The notes: a model not told the origin generated them from the sequence alone. A stretch of DNA of 7,695 bases from Acidimicrobiales bacterium (GCA_013003325.1 JABDJU010000360.1:1-7695); one strand, 5' to 3'; positions 1 to 6,438 are shown, numbered from the stretch's first letter. Made by a program: numbers and translations.

Positions 1-2
1 GT

Positions 3-1319
3 ATCCAACAGGTGATCGCCGAGTTGATGGCTGGACTCGAGGAGCCCGTCGTCGCGATCGGGATCACCGACCAGCGAGAGACCGTGGTCGCGTGGGACCG
101 CCGCACCGGCGAGCCACTGCATCGCGCCATCGTGTGGCAGGACCGGCGGACGGCGGCGTACTGCGATGAACTCAGCGAAGAGGGACACCTCGACATGGTC
201 CGTTCCACCACAGGATTGGTGCTCGACCCGTACTTCTCGGGTACCAAGTTCCGGTGGCTGCTGAACGAGGGAGGGGTCGAAGCCAACGAGCATCTCGCCC
301 TGGGCACCATCGATACCTGGTTGATGTGGAAGCTCACCGATGGGGCGGTTCACGCCACCGAACCATCCAATGCAAGCCGCACCTTGCTCATGGACATCGG
401 TCGGCTCGCCTGGTCCGAAGAAATGTGCTCACTGCTCGGAGTGCCGATCTCTGCGCTGCCCGAAGTGCGCCCCACGAGCGGCCGGTTCGGAGTCACCGCC
501 GATACCACCGCGCTCGGCGCCGGGATCCCGATCAGCGGAGTTGCTGGCGACCAGCAGTCGGCATTGTTCGGGCAGGCGTGCTTCGAGCCCGGCATGACCA
601 AGAACACCTACGGAACGGGCAGCTTTGTGTTGATGAACGTCGGCACTGCGATGCCAGACCCCGTCGAAGGGTTGCTGTCGACGGTCGCATGGCAGCTGAC
701 AGAAGGCGGCGCCGCGACCTATGCCTACGAGGGCGCCGTGTTCGTGACCGGGTCGGCAATCCAGTGGCTTCGCGACGGTCTCGGCATCATCAAGGAAGCG
801 GCAGAAGTCGGACCCCTTGCGGCCTCGGTGGAGACCAGCGGCGATCTCTTCATGGTGCCTGCGTTCACGGGGCTGGGTAGCCCGTATTGGGATCCCTATG
901 CACGCGGCACCATCGTTGGCATCACCCGAGGCACCGGGCGGGCCGAGCTTGCTCGCGCCACCGTGGAAGCGATCGCTTTCAGCGTGCGCGACGTGGTTGA
1001 TGCGATGACGAGAGGCTCTGGCACGTTGCCCGCAGAGCTGCGGGTCGACGGCGGAGCCAGCGTCATGGACCTTCTCCTCCAGATCCAAGCCGACCAGCTC
1101 AATGTTCCTGTGACCCGCCCGGCGAACATGGAGTGCACCGCCCTTGGAGCGGCCTATCTGGCCGGGCTTGCCGAGGGGTATTGGGCAAGCACTCAGGACG
1201 TTGTCGACAGCTGGGAGGTGGACGCCTCGTTCACACCGTCGGCGGACCGCAGCGGAGTGGAGGAACTGTATGGCCGCTGGACCCAGGCCGTCGAGCGATC
1301 GCGGGGCTGGGCCGTCTAG
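3..1319 (+). CDS. glpK: Glycerol kinase, 5'-truncated by window edge
   Basis: Glycerol kinase of the FGGY carbohydrate kinase family. It phosphorylates glycerol with ATP to sn-glycerol 3-phosphate in the cytoplasm, feeding glycolysis and phospholipid synthesis. The frame is open from base 3. Compared with the 502-residue E. coli enzyme from memory, about 58 N-terminal residues lie outside the window, including the first ATP-phosphate loop. The GTG at base 12 is internal, not the real start. Counting from the codon at base 3, the glycerol-contacting residues known in E. coli are all present: R25-E26 (in DQRET), W45 (in IVWQ), Y77 (in DPYFSGTK) and D183-Q184 (in AGDQQSALFGQ), D183 being the catalytic base. 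FGGY signature 1 is at about 77-89 (YFSGTKFRWLLNE) and signature 2 at about 302-322 (GTIVGITRG, then ELARATVE). The adenosine-side motif LRVDGGAS and the closing TALGAAYLAGLA are intact. The TAG stop overlaps the stop of the convergent ybaK-like gene. The promoter is not in the window. Confidence 0.95.
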   Translation: MQQVIAELMAGLEEPVVAIGITDQRETVVAWDRRTGEPLHRAIVWQDRRTAAYCDELSEEGHLDMVRSTTGLVLDPYFSGTKFRWLLNEGGVEANEHLALGTIDTWLMWKLTDGAVHATEPSNASRTLLMDIGRLAWSEEMCSLLGVPISALPEVRPTSGRFGVTADTTALGAGIPISGVAGDQQSALFGQACFEPGMTKNTYGTGSFVLMNVGTAMPDPVEGLLSTVAWQLTEGGAATYAYEGAVFVTGSAIQWLRDGLGIIKEAAEVGPLAASVETSGDLFMVPAFTGLGSPYWDPYARGTIVGITRGTGRAELARATVEAIAFSVRDVVDAMTRGSGTLPAELRVDGGASVMDLLLQIQADQLNVPVTRPANMECTALGAAYLAGLAEGYWASTQDVVDSWEVDASFTPSADRSGVEELYGRWTQAVERSRGWAV

Positions 1320-1813
1320 CCGCCGGGCTTGGTCTCGATCGGCTTGGCCAGACCCTCCACCACTTCGGCGTTGGGCAGGGCCACCAGGACGTCGGGAGGC
1401 GCCACAATCTTTCGTTCTCTGCCTCCCCCTCCCAGCACGACGTTGTCTCGTGTCATCACCCGACTATCGACCCACAGCGGCAAGTCGGCCGGAAGTCCGA
1501 CGGCGGTCACCCCTCCGATGGCCATGCCGGTGAGCTCCATCGTCTGGTCCCCTGACGCGAACGACGCCTTACGGGTTCCGAATCGCTTCCGGACCACGCC
1601 GTTCACGTCGAGCCGCGAATCGGCCAACACCACACAGGCGGCAAAGACTCGCGGCGTGCTCTTACCGACAACGATGATGGTGTTGGCCGAATCGGCCAAC
1701 GCATAGCCATACGCCCGGCAGAACTGTGCGGTGTCAGCCAGATCGGGGTCACAGTCAACCATCTGGTACGGGACACCGGTCGCATCGAGCTGCTCCACAA
1801 TCGGGTCGGTCAT
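1316..1813 (-). CDS. YbaK/EbsC (aminoacyl-tRNA deacylase-like) family protein
   Basis: A 165-residue protein of the YbaK/ProX fold. Characterised members hydrolyse mischarged tRNA (Cys-tRNAPro, Ala-tRNAPro) in trans. The whole domain is present: an N-terminal helix (PIVEQLDATGVPY), the ADSANTIIVV strand, FAACVVLADSRLDVN, the RKRFGTRKASFAS stretch, ELTGMAIGGVTAVGLP, and the glycine-rich loop VLGGGGRERKI near residues 127-136. Two family hallmarks look changed. The Lys46 position of H. influenzae YbaK (in the KTLLV-type strand) aligns with Asn44, and the usual GG(I/V)(S/T)P loop reads GGVTA. SANTII-type sequences recur, as I remember, in actinobacterial YbaK paralogues, so this is probably a subfamily trait, not damage. 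The ATG at 1813 has only a poor GGTGG ribosome site. The gene diverges from tetR, with a shared 88-base upstream region. Its substrate cannot be told from sequence; editing of a different mischarged tRNA or a non-editing role are both possible. Confidence 0.85.
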   Translation of the reverse strand: MTDPIVEQLDATGVPYQMVDCDPDLADTAQFCRAYGYALADSANTIIVVGKSTPRVFAACVVLADSRLDVNGVVRKRFGTRKASFASGDQTMELTGMAIGGVTAVGLPADLPLWVDSRVMTRDNVVLGGGGRERKIVAPPDVLVALPNAEVVEGLAKPIETKPGG

Positions 1814-1858
1814 GCCACCGGTCTAGCAGCTCAGCGGCTGTGTGAGGCGGCCCGCCCG

Positions 1859-1880
1859 TTCTTGACTCAACGGTCAAGAA
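1859..1880. promoter_or_regulatory. Perfect inverted repeat, likely TetR-family operator
   Basis: TTCTTGAC (1859-1866), a six-base spacer, then GTCAAGAA (1873-1880): both arms match perfectly. The size and symmetry suit a dimer of a TetR-family repressor. It lies 22 bases upstream of the tetR start in the divergent region and covers a TTGACT -35-like hexamer, so autorepression is the simplest reading. Being between divergent genes, it could also control the ybaK-like gene. That the adjacent TetR protein binds here is inference from position. Confidence 0.6.
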
Positions 1881-1893
1881 ACTGCTCTACCCT
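1862..1893 (+). promoter_or_regulatory. Candidate leaderless promoter of tetR
   Basis: TTGACT (1862-1867) resembles a -35 box. TACCCT (1888-1893) fits the TAnnnT form of actinobacterial -10 elements and ends 8 bases before the ATG at 1902. That spacing would put the transcription start at or within a few bases of the ATG, giving a leaderless mRNA. In agreement, the only purine-rich stretch upstream, GGGGA at 1894-1898, is too close to the ATG to act as a normal ribosome site. The 20-base gap between the two hexamers is longer than ideal; TCTACC (1886-1891) gives 18 bases but a poorer -10. Confidence 0.45.
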
Positions 1894-1901
1894 GGGGATC
1901 C

Positions 1902-2501
1902 ATGTCGCTGGCCCGCGCTGAACGCAAGCTGACCTCCCGCGGCCACGAGCGCCGCCAGGAACTCCTGCGGGTGGCGATCGACAAGTTCGCCGAACAGGGA
2001 TATCACCCCACATCGGTGGCTGACATCGTGGGCGAGGTCGGTGTGGGCAAGGGGGTGTTCTACTGGTACTTCACCTCGAAGGAAGACCTGCTTCGTGAGA
2101 TCCTCAAGGACGCGCTTCTCGAGCTCCGACGCCACCAGCAGGCAGCCATCTGCGACGAGCCCAACCCATTGCGTCGAATCGAGCTCGGCGTTCGGGCAAC
2201 GCTCGACTGGTTGGCGGAGCACCCGGAGGTTCAGCGTCTGGTCGACTTTGCCCGGACCGAAGACACATTTGCCGACGAGCTTCGCCGGGGCCGCGAGATC
2301 TCTACCGAGGACGCTGTTCGTCACCTCACCGAGGCCATGGGGCAGGGGCTGATCAAGCAGGGCGATGCCCGCACGATGGCGATCGCGATCCGCGGCATCA
2401 CCGATGAGATAAGCCGCACGGCGACCGATACCGATTCTCCGCCCCCGGTTGAGGCCGTCATTAGGATGACCGTGCACGGCCTCACCGGTGGTGCCAGCTG
2501 A
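1902..2501 (+). CDS. TetR/AcrR-family transcriptional regulator
   Basis: A 199-residue one-component repressor-type regulator. The N-terminal DNA-binding domain (about residues 15-65) is a textbook TetR_N: ERRQELLRVAIDKFAEQGY forms helix 1, and TSVADIVGEVGVGKGVFYWYF (37-57) holds the helix-turn-helix with the recognition helix around VGKGVFYWYF, followed by SKEDLLREIL. The rest (about 66-199) is an all-helical ligand-binding and dimerisation domain that is not conserved enough to name an effector. The length is normal for the family. The ATG at 1902 gives a short basic lead before the domain and fits the proposed leaderless promoter. An inverted repeat directly upstream suggests autoregulation; the divergent ybaK-like gene is a second possible target, while the convergent ROK kinase is a weaker one. 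The stop lies within a hairpin shared with the 3' end of the ROK kinase gene. Confidence 0.92.
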   Translation: MSLARAERKLTSRGHERRQELLRVAIDKFAEQGYHPTSVADIVGEVGVGKGVFYWYFTSKEDLLREILKDALLELRRHQQAAICDEPNPLRRIELGVRATLDWLAEHPEVQRLVDFARTEDTFADELRRGREISTEDAVRHLTEAMGQGLIKQGDARTMAIAIRGITDEISRTATDTDSPPPVEAVIRMTVHGLTGGAS

Positions 2502-2514
2502 TCGTTCGATCAGC
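2497..2514. terminator. Hairpin between convergent tetR and ROK kinase genes
   Basis: GCTGATC (2497-2503), loop GTTC, GATCAGC (2508-2514): a perfect 7-bp stem with a tetraloop. It starts inside the last codons of tetR, includes its TGA, and ends 8 bases before the ROK kinase stop. No run of T follows on either strand, so it is not a canonical intrinsic terminator. T-tract-poor hairpins at convergent gene ends are common in high-GC actinobacteria, and its symmetry would let it serve both directions. Confidence 0.45.
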
Positions 2515-2522
2515 CGTGCCGG

Positions 2523-3494
2523 TCAGCGGCCCAGGAACAGGTCTCGGCTGCTGATGGCGGCCCCGATCGCTCCGGCCTCTGCGCCGAGCCGAGCGGGAAC
2601 GATGGGAACCTCCGGTCGATAGGCGGCACCCATCACGGTGGCGTTGACCCGCTCCTGCACGTCGGAGATGAAATGACGGTTGATGGCGGTGAGGCCCCCA
2701 CCTAGCACGATGAGTTCCGGATCGAGCAACGCCACGAGGCTGGCCAGACCTTCGGCCACCCACCAGCCGAACCGGTCGAGCACCTCGGCGGCATCTGAGT
2801 CGCCTTCGGCCATGGCGGCCGACACGTGCTCACCTCGAATGTGGGCGGCCTCTCCCCCAGCCAGCTCGACGATCCGGTGGCCCTTGCCTTCGGCCACGAC
2901 ATCGCGGGCGATGTTTGCCAAACCCGCACCCGAAGCCACCGCCTCCCAGCAGCCGGTCTTGCCACAGGCACACACGTGACCCCCCGAGTTGATGAGCATG
3001 TGGCCCGGCTCCCCGGCGAAGCCGTTGGCACCTCGATACATCCGGCCGCCGATGATGATGCCACCAGCGATTCCCGTGCCCTGGTTCACCACCACCGCAT
3101 GGGTGGTTCCCCGGGCCGCTCCCAGCCGGTGTTCGGCCAGCGCTGCGCAGGTGGCGTCGTTCTCGGCCACTACCGGGAGGCCGAACTCGCTGCGAAGTTC
3201 ACCGGCCATGTCGAGGCCGAGCACCCCGGGCACGTTCGGCCCATAGTGCAACACTCCCTGGTGATCGACCAGGCCTGGCACGCCCACGCCTAGCCCGACC
3301 GGGCGGCCGGCCTCTTCGATGAGCTCGGCGACGACCTGTTTGATCGCCTCCGGCAGGGTCTCCGGGTCGGCCTTGGGAGTAGGTGCCTTGCGACGCACCT
3401 GGATGACCCCGCTGGTGGGGTCGGCCACGACGCCCATGATTTTGGTCCCCCCGACGTCGATGCCGATGAACCGGTTCCGAGCTTCGATCTCCAC
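2523..3494 (-). CDS. ROK-family sugar kinase (probable glucokinase)
   Basis: A 323-residue cytoplasmic sugar kinase of the ROK family, which phosphorylates glucose or related hexoses (N-acetylglucosamine, mannose) with ATP. In order: the phosphate-binding loop GIDVGGTK (11-18, with D13); GVGVPGLVD (69-77); the catalytic motif END (111-113, D113 the expected general base); the GTG loop QGTGIAGGIIIGG (138-150); sugar-contacting E162 and zinc ligand H165 in GEPGH; and the zinc motif C175-A-C-G-K-T-G-C182-W-E. A second glycine-rich nucleotide motif, LIVLGGG, is at 261-267. All expected active-site and zinc residues are visible and the length is normal. There is no N-terminal DNA-binding domain, so it is an enzyme and not a NagC/Mlc-type repressor. 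It starts at GTG (3494) with no good ribosome site. It diverges from alaC. Glucose is the likeliest substrate, but ROK specificity cannot be read with certainty from motifs. Confidence 0.9.
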   Translation of the reverse strand: MEIEARNRFIGIDVGGTKIMGVVADPTSGVIQVRRKAPTPKADPETLPEAIKQVVAELIEEAGRPVGLGVGVPGLVDHQGVLHYGPNVPGVLGLDMAGELRSEFGLPVVAENDATCAALAEHRLGAARGTTHAVVVNQGTGIAGGIIIGGRMYRGANGFAGEPGHMLINSGGHVCACGKTGCWEAVASGAGLANIARDVVAEGKGHRIVELAGGEAAHIRGEHVSAAMAEGDSDAAEVLDRFGWWVAEGLASLVALLDPELIVLGGGLTAINRHFISDVQERVNATVMGAAYRPEVPIVPARLGAEAGAIGAAISSRDLFLGR

Positions 3495-3506
3495 ACACCA
3501 AGTATG
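3495..3506 (-). promoter_or_regulatory. Weak -10 candidate before ROK kinase GTG
   Basis: On the minus strand CATACT (3506 to 3501) matches four of six positions of a -10 box and ends 6 bases before the GTG at 3494, which would again give a leaderless transcript. No -35-like hexamer sits at the right distance, and no Shine-Dalgarno sequence is visible upstream of the GTG. Support is positional only. Confidence 0.25.
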
Positions 3507-3534
3507 CCCGGGCGCCAGTTAGACGCTCTGCCCC

Positions 3535-3561
3535 TTGATGTCGGTCCGCTCCGATTACCCT
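3535..3561 (+). promoter_or_regulatory. Candidate promoter of alaC
   Basis: TTGATG (3535-3540) and TACCCT (3556-3561) form a possible -35/-10 pair upstream of alaC. The 15-base spacing is short. The -10 hexamer is identical to the one proposed before tetR. A transcript starting near 3568 would have a leader of about 26 bases that contains the ribosome site. Confidence 0.3.
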
Positions 3562-3585
3562 TCCTGGATCGAACGCTCAGGAAAG
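3561..3585 (+). promoter_or_regulatory. Inverted repeat overlapping alaC ribosome-binding site
   Basis: TTCCTG (3561-3566) and CAGGAA (3578-3583) are perfect complements separated by 11 bases. The right arm overlaps the Shine-Dalgarno stretch AGGAAAG (3579-3585), which is 8 bases before the ATG at 3594. That ribosome site is what fixes the alaC start. If the transcript begins upstream of 3561 the hairpin could hide the ribosome site. If it begins near 3568 the left arm is not transcribed and the repeat could only act as DNA. Confidence 0.35.
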
Positions 3586-3593
3586 ACCGATTG

Positions 3594-4769
3594 ATGGAGT
3601 TTCGCCGGATCAACCACCTCCCGCCCTACGTGCTGGGGGTCATCAACGAACTCAAGATGAACGCCCGCCGGGATGGGGTCGACGTGATCGATTTCGGTTT
3701 TGGCAACCCGGATCTGCCCTCACCAGACATCGCCGTGCAGAAGCTGATCGAAGCCGCCCAGAAAGGGCACAACCACCGATATTCAGCCAGCCGTGGCATC
3801 CCCCGCCTCCGCCAGGCCGCCGCCGAGCTGTACCAGCGCCGCTTCGGGGTCGATCTCGACCCCGATACCGAGGTGATTCAGGCGATCGGCGCCAAGGAAG
3901 GGTTCACCCACCTGATGTGGGTGCTGCTCCAGCCCGGGGATGCTGCGCTCGTTCCAGCTCCCAGCTACCCGATTCACATCTGGGGTCCGATCTTTGCCGG
4001 TGCGGCGATCCGTGAGGTTCCCTTGGCCGAGGGGGACCAGTTCATCGTCAACCTGGAACGTTCGTGGGAATACAGCTGGCCCAAGCCCCGAACGCTGGTG
4101 ATCAGCTTTCCCCACAACCCGACCACGGTGTGTGTCGACCTCGAGTTCTTCGCGAAGGTGGTTGATTTTGCCCGCCGGCGCGATCTGATCGTGGTGCACG
4201 ACAACGCGTACGCCGAGCTGGGCTTCGACGGCTACGAGCCGCCCTCGATCCTTCAAGTTCCCGGTGCGAAGGACTGCTGTGTCGAGCTGTACAGCATGAC
4301 CAAGTCGTTCAGCATGGCTGGCTGGCGGGTAGCGTTTCTGATGGGCAACAGCGAGGTCGTTGCTGCGCTCGGCAAACTGAAGAGCTACCTCGACTACGGC
4401 ACCTTCCAGCCGATCCAGATCGCCGCGACGGTCACGCTCAACGAAGCGACCGAGCAGCCCTCTCAGGCCCGGGCCATCTACGAAAACCGCCGCAACGTGC
4501 TGTGCGACGGTCTCAATCGCATCGGCTGGAACATCGAGCGACCCAAGGGCACGATGTTCGCCTGGGCGCCGATTCCTGAGCCCTATGCCCACATGGGGTC
4601 AGTCGAGTTCGCCAGCTACCTGGTCCGCGAGGCCGGCGTCGCCACCTCACCCGGCGAGGGGTTCGGGCCCGGCGGCGAGGGTCATGTGCGATTCGCGCTG
4701 ATCGAAAACGAGCAGCGCACCCATCAGGCCATGCGGAATCTCAGGAAGGCGCTTCCCGAGCTGAGCTGA
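3594..4769 (+). CDS. alaC: AlaC-type alanine (glutamate-pyruvate) aminotransferase
   Basis: A 391-residue fold-type I, class I/II aminotransferase using PLP. It aligns by eye along its whole length with E. coli AlaC, which makes alanine from pyruvate and glutamate: RRINHLPPYV near the start, DFGFGNPD (33-40), SASRGIPRLR (64-73), GAKEGFTHLM (99-108), PAPSYPIHIWG (121-131), HNPTT (174-178), VVHDNAYAELG (200-210), SMTKSFSMAGWR (234-245), KSYLDYGTFQP (263-273) and HVRFALIEN (364-372). The PLP-related residues N175, D203, Y206, Schiff-base lysine K237, R245 and the carboxylate-binding R366 are all present. The ATG at 3594 is chosen because a good AGGAAAG ribosome site lies 8 bases upstream and the product begins like AlaC; the frame is open back to 3504 but those residues are not family-like. 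Related proteins are sometimes labelled LL-diaminopimelate or generic class I aminotransferase; the AlaC match is closer. It converges on the coiled-coil gene with 11 bases between the stops. Confidence 0.88.
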   Translation: MEFRRINHLPPYVLGVINELKMNARRDGVDVIDFGFGNPDLPSPDIAVQKLIEAAQKGHNHRYSASRGIPRLRQAAAELYQRRFGVDLDPDTEVIQAIGAKEGFTHLMWVLLQPGDAALVPAPSYPIHIWGPIFAGAAIREVPLAEGDQFIVNLERSWEYSWPKPRTLVISFPHNPTTVCVDLEFFAKVVDFARRRDLIVVHDNAYAELGFDGYEPPSILQVPGAKDCCVELYSMTKSFSMAGWRVAFLMGNSEVVAALGKLKSYLDYGTFQPIQIAATVTLNEATEQPSQARAIYENRRNVLCDGLNRIGWNIERPKGTMFAWAPIPEPYAHMGSVEFASYLVREAGVATSPGEGFGPGGEGHVRFALIENEQRTHQAMRNLRKALPELS

Positions 4770-4780
4770 CCGGCCCGGTC
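4768..4780. terminator. Short GC-rich inverted repeat between convergent genes
   Basis: GACCGG (4768-4773), C, CCGGTC (4775-4780): a perfect 6-6 inverted repeat filling the gap between the alaC stop and the coiled-coil gene stop. As RNA it would make a five-base-pair stem with a three-base loop. There is no T tract. It could be a small bidirectional terminator, but a repeat this short may be chance at this GC content. Confidence 0.3.
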
Positions 4781-6436
4781 CTAGACGCTGCTGGCCCGCT
4801 CGAGTCCGACGGTGGATGCCCACTTCTGGGCCCGTTCCCGTTCGGTGATCACGATCAGCTGGAAATGCTGGGTGAACGCTTCGAGACTGAACAGCAGATC
4901 CTCGACCTCGTCGTCGCTCAGTTGGCCGAACTGACCGGACAGTACCACCGGCACCGATGAGCCAGCACTGGCGTTGATCCGCTCCAACTGCGGAAGCAGG
5001 TTGTCGAGGGCTTCAGCAGCTCCAGCCCGGGTGGGCTGTTCGGCGCGGGTGATCTGCATTTCGAGCTGTTGGGCCTTGCGGGCTGTCGCCTCCGCAGCAG
5101 CCTCCATCTGGTCGATCCTTGCCATCGCTTTGGCATGGCGGCGCAGCGACTCTTCGGCCGCCGTCAACTGGTCGTCGATGTCGTCGGGGGCGATGCCGGC
5201 CGCCTCACGAGCGCTGCGCTCGGTGAGTTCGATCCATTCGGTGGCCCACTGGGGCAGGTCCTCGGGCTGCATGTTCTCCGGAATGCCCGATCCCACTTCG
5301 TCGAGGGCGTCGTACAGCTTGCGCAGTGCTTCGATCCAGATCGGGTTTTCCCGCTCGGTGATCCTCGCTTCGAGGGCCGCTCCCAGGTCTTCGGGCAGCA
5401 CTGCCCCGAGATGTTCTTTCGCCTTCTCGTTGATCTCCGCTTTGTCGTACTCGAGTTCACGGGTGACCGAGTCGAGTGAGAACTCGCCCTTGGCTTCTTC
5501 GAGATCGGCCTGGGCTCGGGCGACCGCGGCGGTGGCGGCGTGCAGGGCGGCTTGCTTGTCCGGTGGTGCCTGCGGGTTGAGGCGGTGCATCGCGTAGGCG
5601 GTGAAGGTGGGAAGACCGACGCGATTCAGGATCTCTTTCATCTCCGCTTCCTCGGCCTCGGTCCGTTCGCGGGGCCGTTTCTTGCCCCGCTTTTCGGTCG
5701 AGGGATTGGCGAGCTCATCGAGGCGAGCTTCCTCGGCGGGCGACAGGATCACGGGCTGGCAATCGGCCTCGGCGGCGATCACTGCGATCTCGGCTGCCTT
5801 GACTTCCGTGGCGGCATCGTCGATGCGTTGTTCCAGCGTGCCGAGGTGGGCTGCGTGGGACTCTCGCTTGACGACAAACGCGCGCCACTGCTCTATCAGT
5901 TCACGCATCCCCGGGGCGGACTCGATCAGCGTGGCGGGCTGCTCCTGGACCGCCGACAATGCGTGAGCGACCTTGGCGAGGTCGGCGACCAATCGCTGGT
6001 CCATCAGCGCTTCGGAGTCTCCGGCCTTGTACGAGCGAAGATGTTGCAGGCGGGCGGCGGCGGCCGGGTCGAGGTCGGCCCGAATCATTTCGACCGCGAC
6101 GGCGTCGATGCTGGCCCGTCGCTGGAGCTGGTCGAGTTCGGCCTGAAGGGCGGCGGCGGGTGCGCTCCCCGACGCCGCAGCGTCGGTGTCGAGCACGATG
6201 TCTTCGGTGGTGACAGGGCTGCCGAGGGTCGCGTCGGGCGCACCCGAGAGTTCCAGGAGCCCTTTCTCGGTCTCCACCAATCCGTGCACGCCGCTGCCGT
6301 CGCCGTTGGCCAGGGACCGCGCCGCGCTGATGACCGGCTGCCGGTCGTCGACGCCGCGGCGCTGCATCACCGTCAGAAACGGGTGCAGATTGAGTGAGCC
6401 GGACTGACCACCGAGGTCGAGGCGGAGCAAACGCAT
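4781..6436 (-). CDS. Coiled-coil protein, degenerate SMC/YhaN-like ATPase head
   Basis: A 551-residue acidic, alanine- and glutamate-rich protein that I cannot assign to a named family. The ends resemble an SMC/Rad50/YhaN head. The N-terminus MRLLRLDLGG leads to LTVM (21-24), where such proteins have the strand before Walker A, but the expected GPNGxGKS reads QRRGVDDR (25-32), with no lysine. The C-terminus VPVVLSGQFGQLSDDE (495-510) has the shape of the Walker B to D-loop stretch VPVVLDDxFGQLDDE with the acidic pair replaced by S500-G501. The following QLIVITERERAQKWA matches the last strand and helix, with TE where SMC/Rad50 proteins have TH. No LSGG-type signature is seen. Between are probable coiled coils (about 95-130, 190-225, 298-345, 420-465) and a basic patch KRGKKRPRER (249-258). 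There is one cysteine (C226), so no CxxC zinc hook. There is no signal peptide or membrane segment. It may be cotranscribed with the SRPBCC gene 76 bases upstream. Existence as a gene is secure; function is unknown. Confidence 0.85.
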   Translation of the reverse strand: MRLLRLDLGGQSGSLNLHPFLTVMQRRGVDDRQPVISAARSLANGDGSGVHGLVETEKGLLELSGAPDATLGSPVTTEDIVLDTDAAASGSAPAAALQAELDQLQRRASIDAVAVEMIRADLDPAAAARLQHLRSYKAGDSEALMDQRLVADLAKVAHALSAVQEQPATLIESAPGMRELIEQWRAFVVKRESHAAHLGTLEQRIDDAATEVKAAEIAVIAAEADCQPVILSPAEEARLDELANPSTEKRGKKRPRERTEAEEAEMKEILNRVGLPTFTAYAMHRLNPQAPPDKQAALHAATAAVARAQADLEEAKGEFSLDSVTRELEYDKAEINEKAKEHLGAVLPEDLGAALEARITERENPIWIEALRKLYDALDEVGSGIPENMQPEDLPQWATEWIELTERSAREAAGIAPDDIDDQLTAAEESLRRHAKAMARIDQMEAAAEATARKAQQLEMQITRAEQPTRAGAAEALDNLLPQLERINASAGSSVPVVLSGQFGQLSDDEVEDLLFSLEAFTQHFQLIVITERERAQKWASTVGLERASSV

Positions 6437-6438
6437 GG

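Noticed and set aside
12..14. GTG as the start of a short glycerol kinase
   Set aside because: The frame is open to the window edge and the residues before and after it match the family interior; the first ATP-binding loop must lie upstream.
429..1088. Minus-strand open frame (219 codons) inside glpK
   Set aside because: It lies entirely opposite conserved glycerol kinase motifs and has no recognisable domain or ribosome site.
1887..2477. Minus-strand open frame (196 codons) opposite tetR
   Set aside because: The TetR helix-turn-helix domain is unmistakable on the plus strand, and the antisense product has no family features.
2523..3494. ROK protein as a NagC/XylR-type transcriptional repressor
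   Set aside because: There is no N-terminal helix-turn-helix; the protein begins directly at the phosphate-binding loop and keeps the catalytic aspartate.
3504..3593. Upstream ATG extending alaC by 30 residues
   Set aside because: The extension is not like AlaC N-termini and would begin inside the divergent promoter region, whereas the ATG at 3594 has a well-spaced AGGAAAG site.
3783..4592. Long minus-strand open frame (269 codons) opposite alaC
   Set aside because: alaC matches a known enzyme along its full length with all active-site residues; the antisense product resembles nothing and is a codon-bias shadow.
5540..6397. Long plus-strand open frame (285 codons) opposite the coiled-coil gene
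   Set aside because: Its product is an Arg/Gly-rich composition without domains, as expected for the antisense of a GC-rich gene. The minus-strand frame has a strong ribosome site and protein-like composition.
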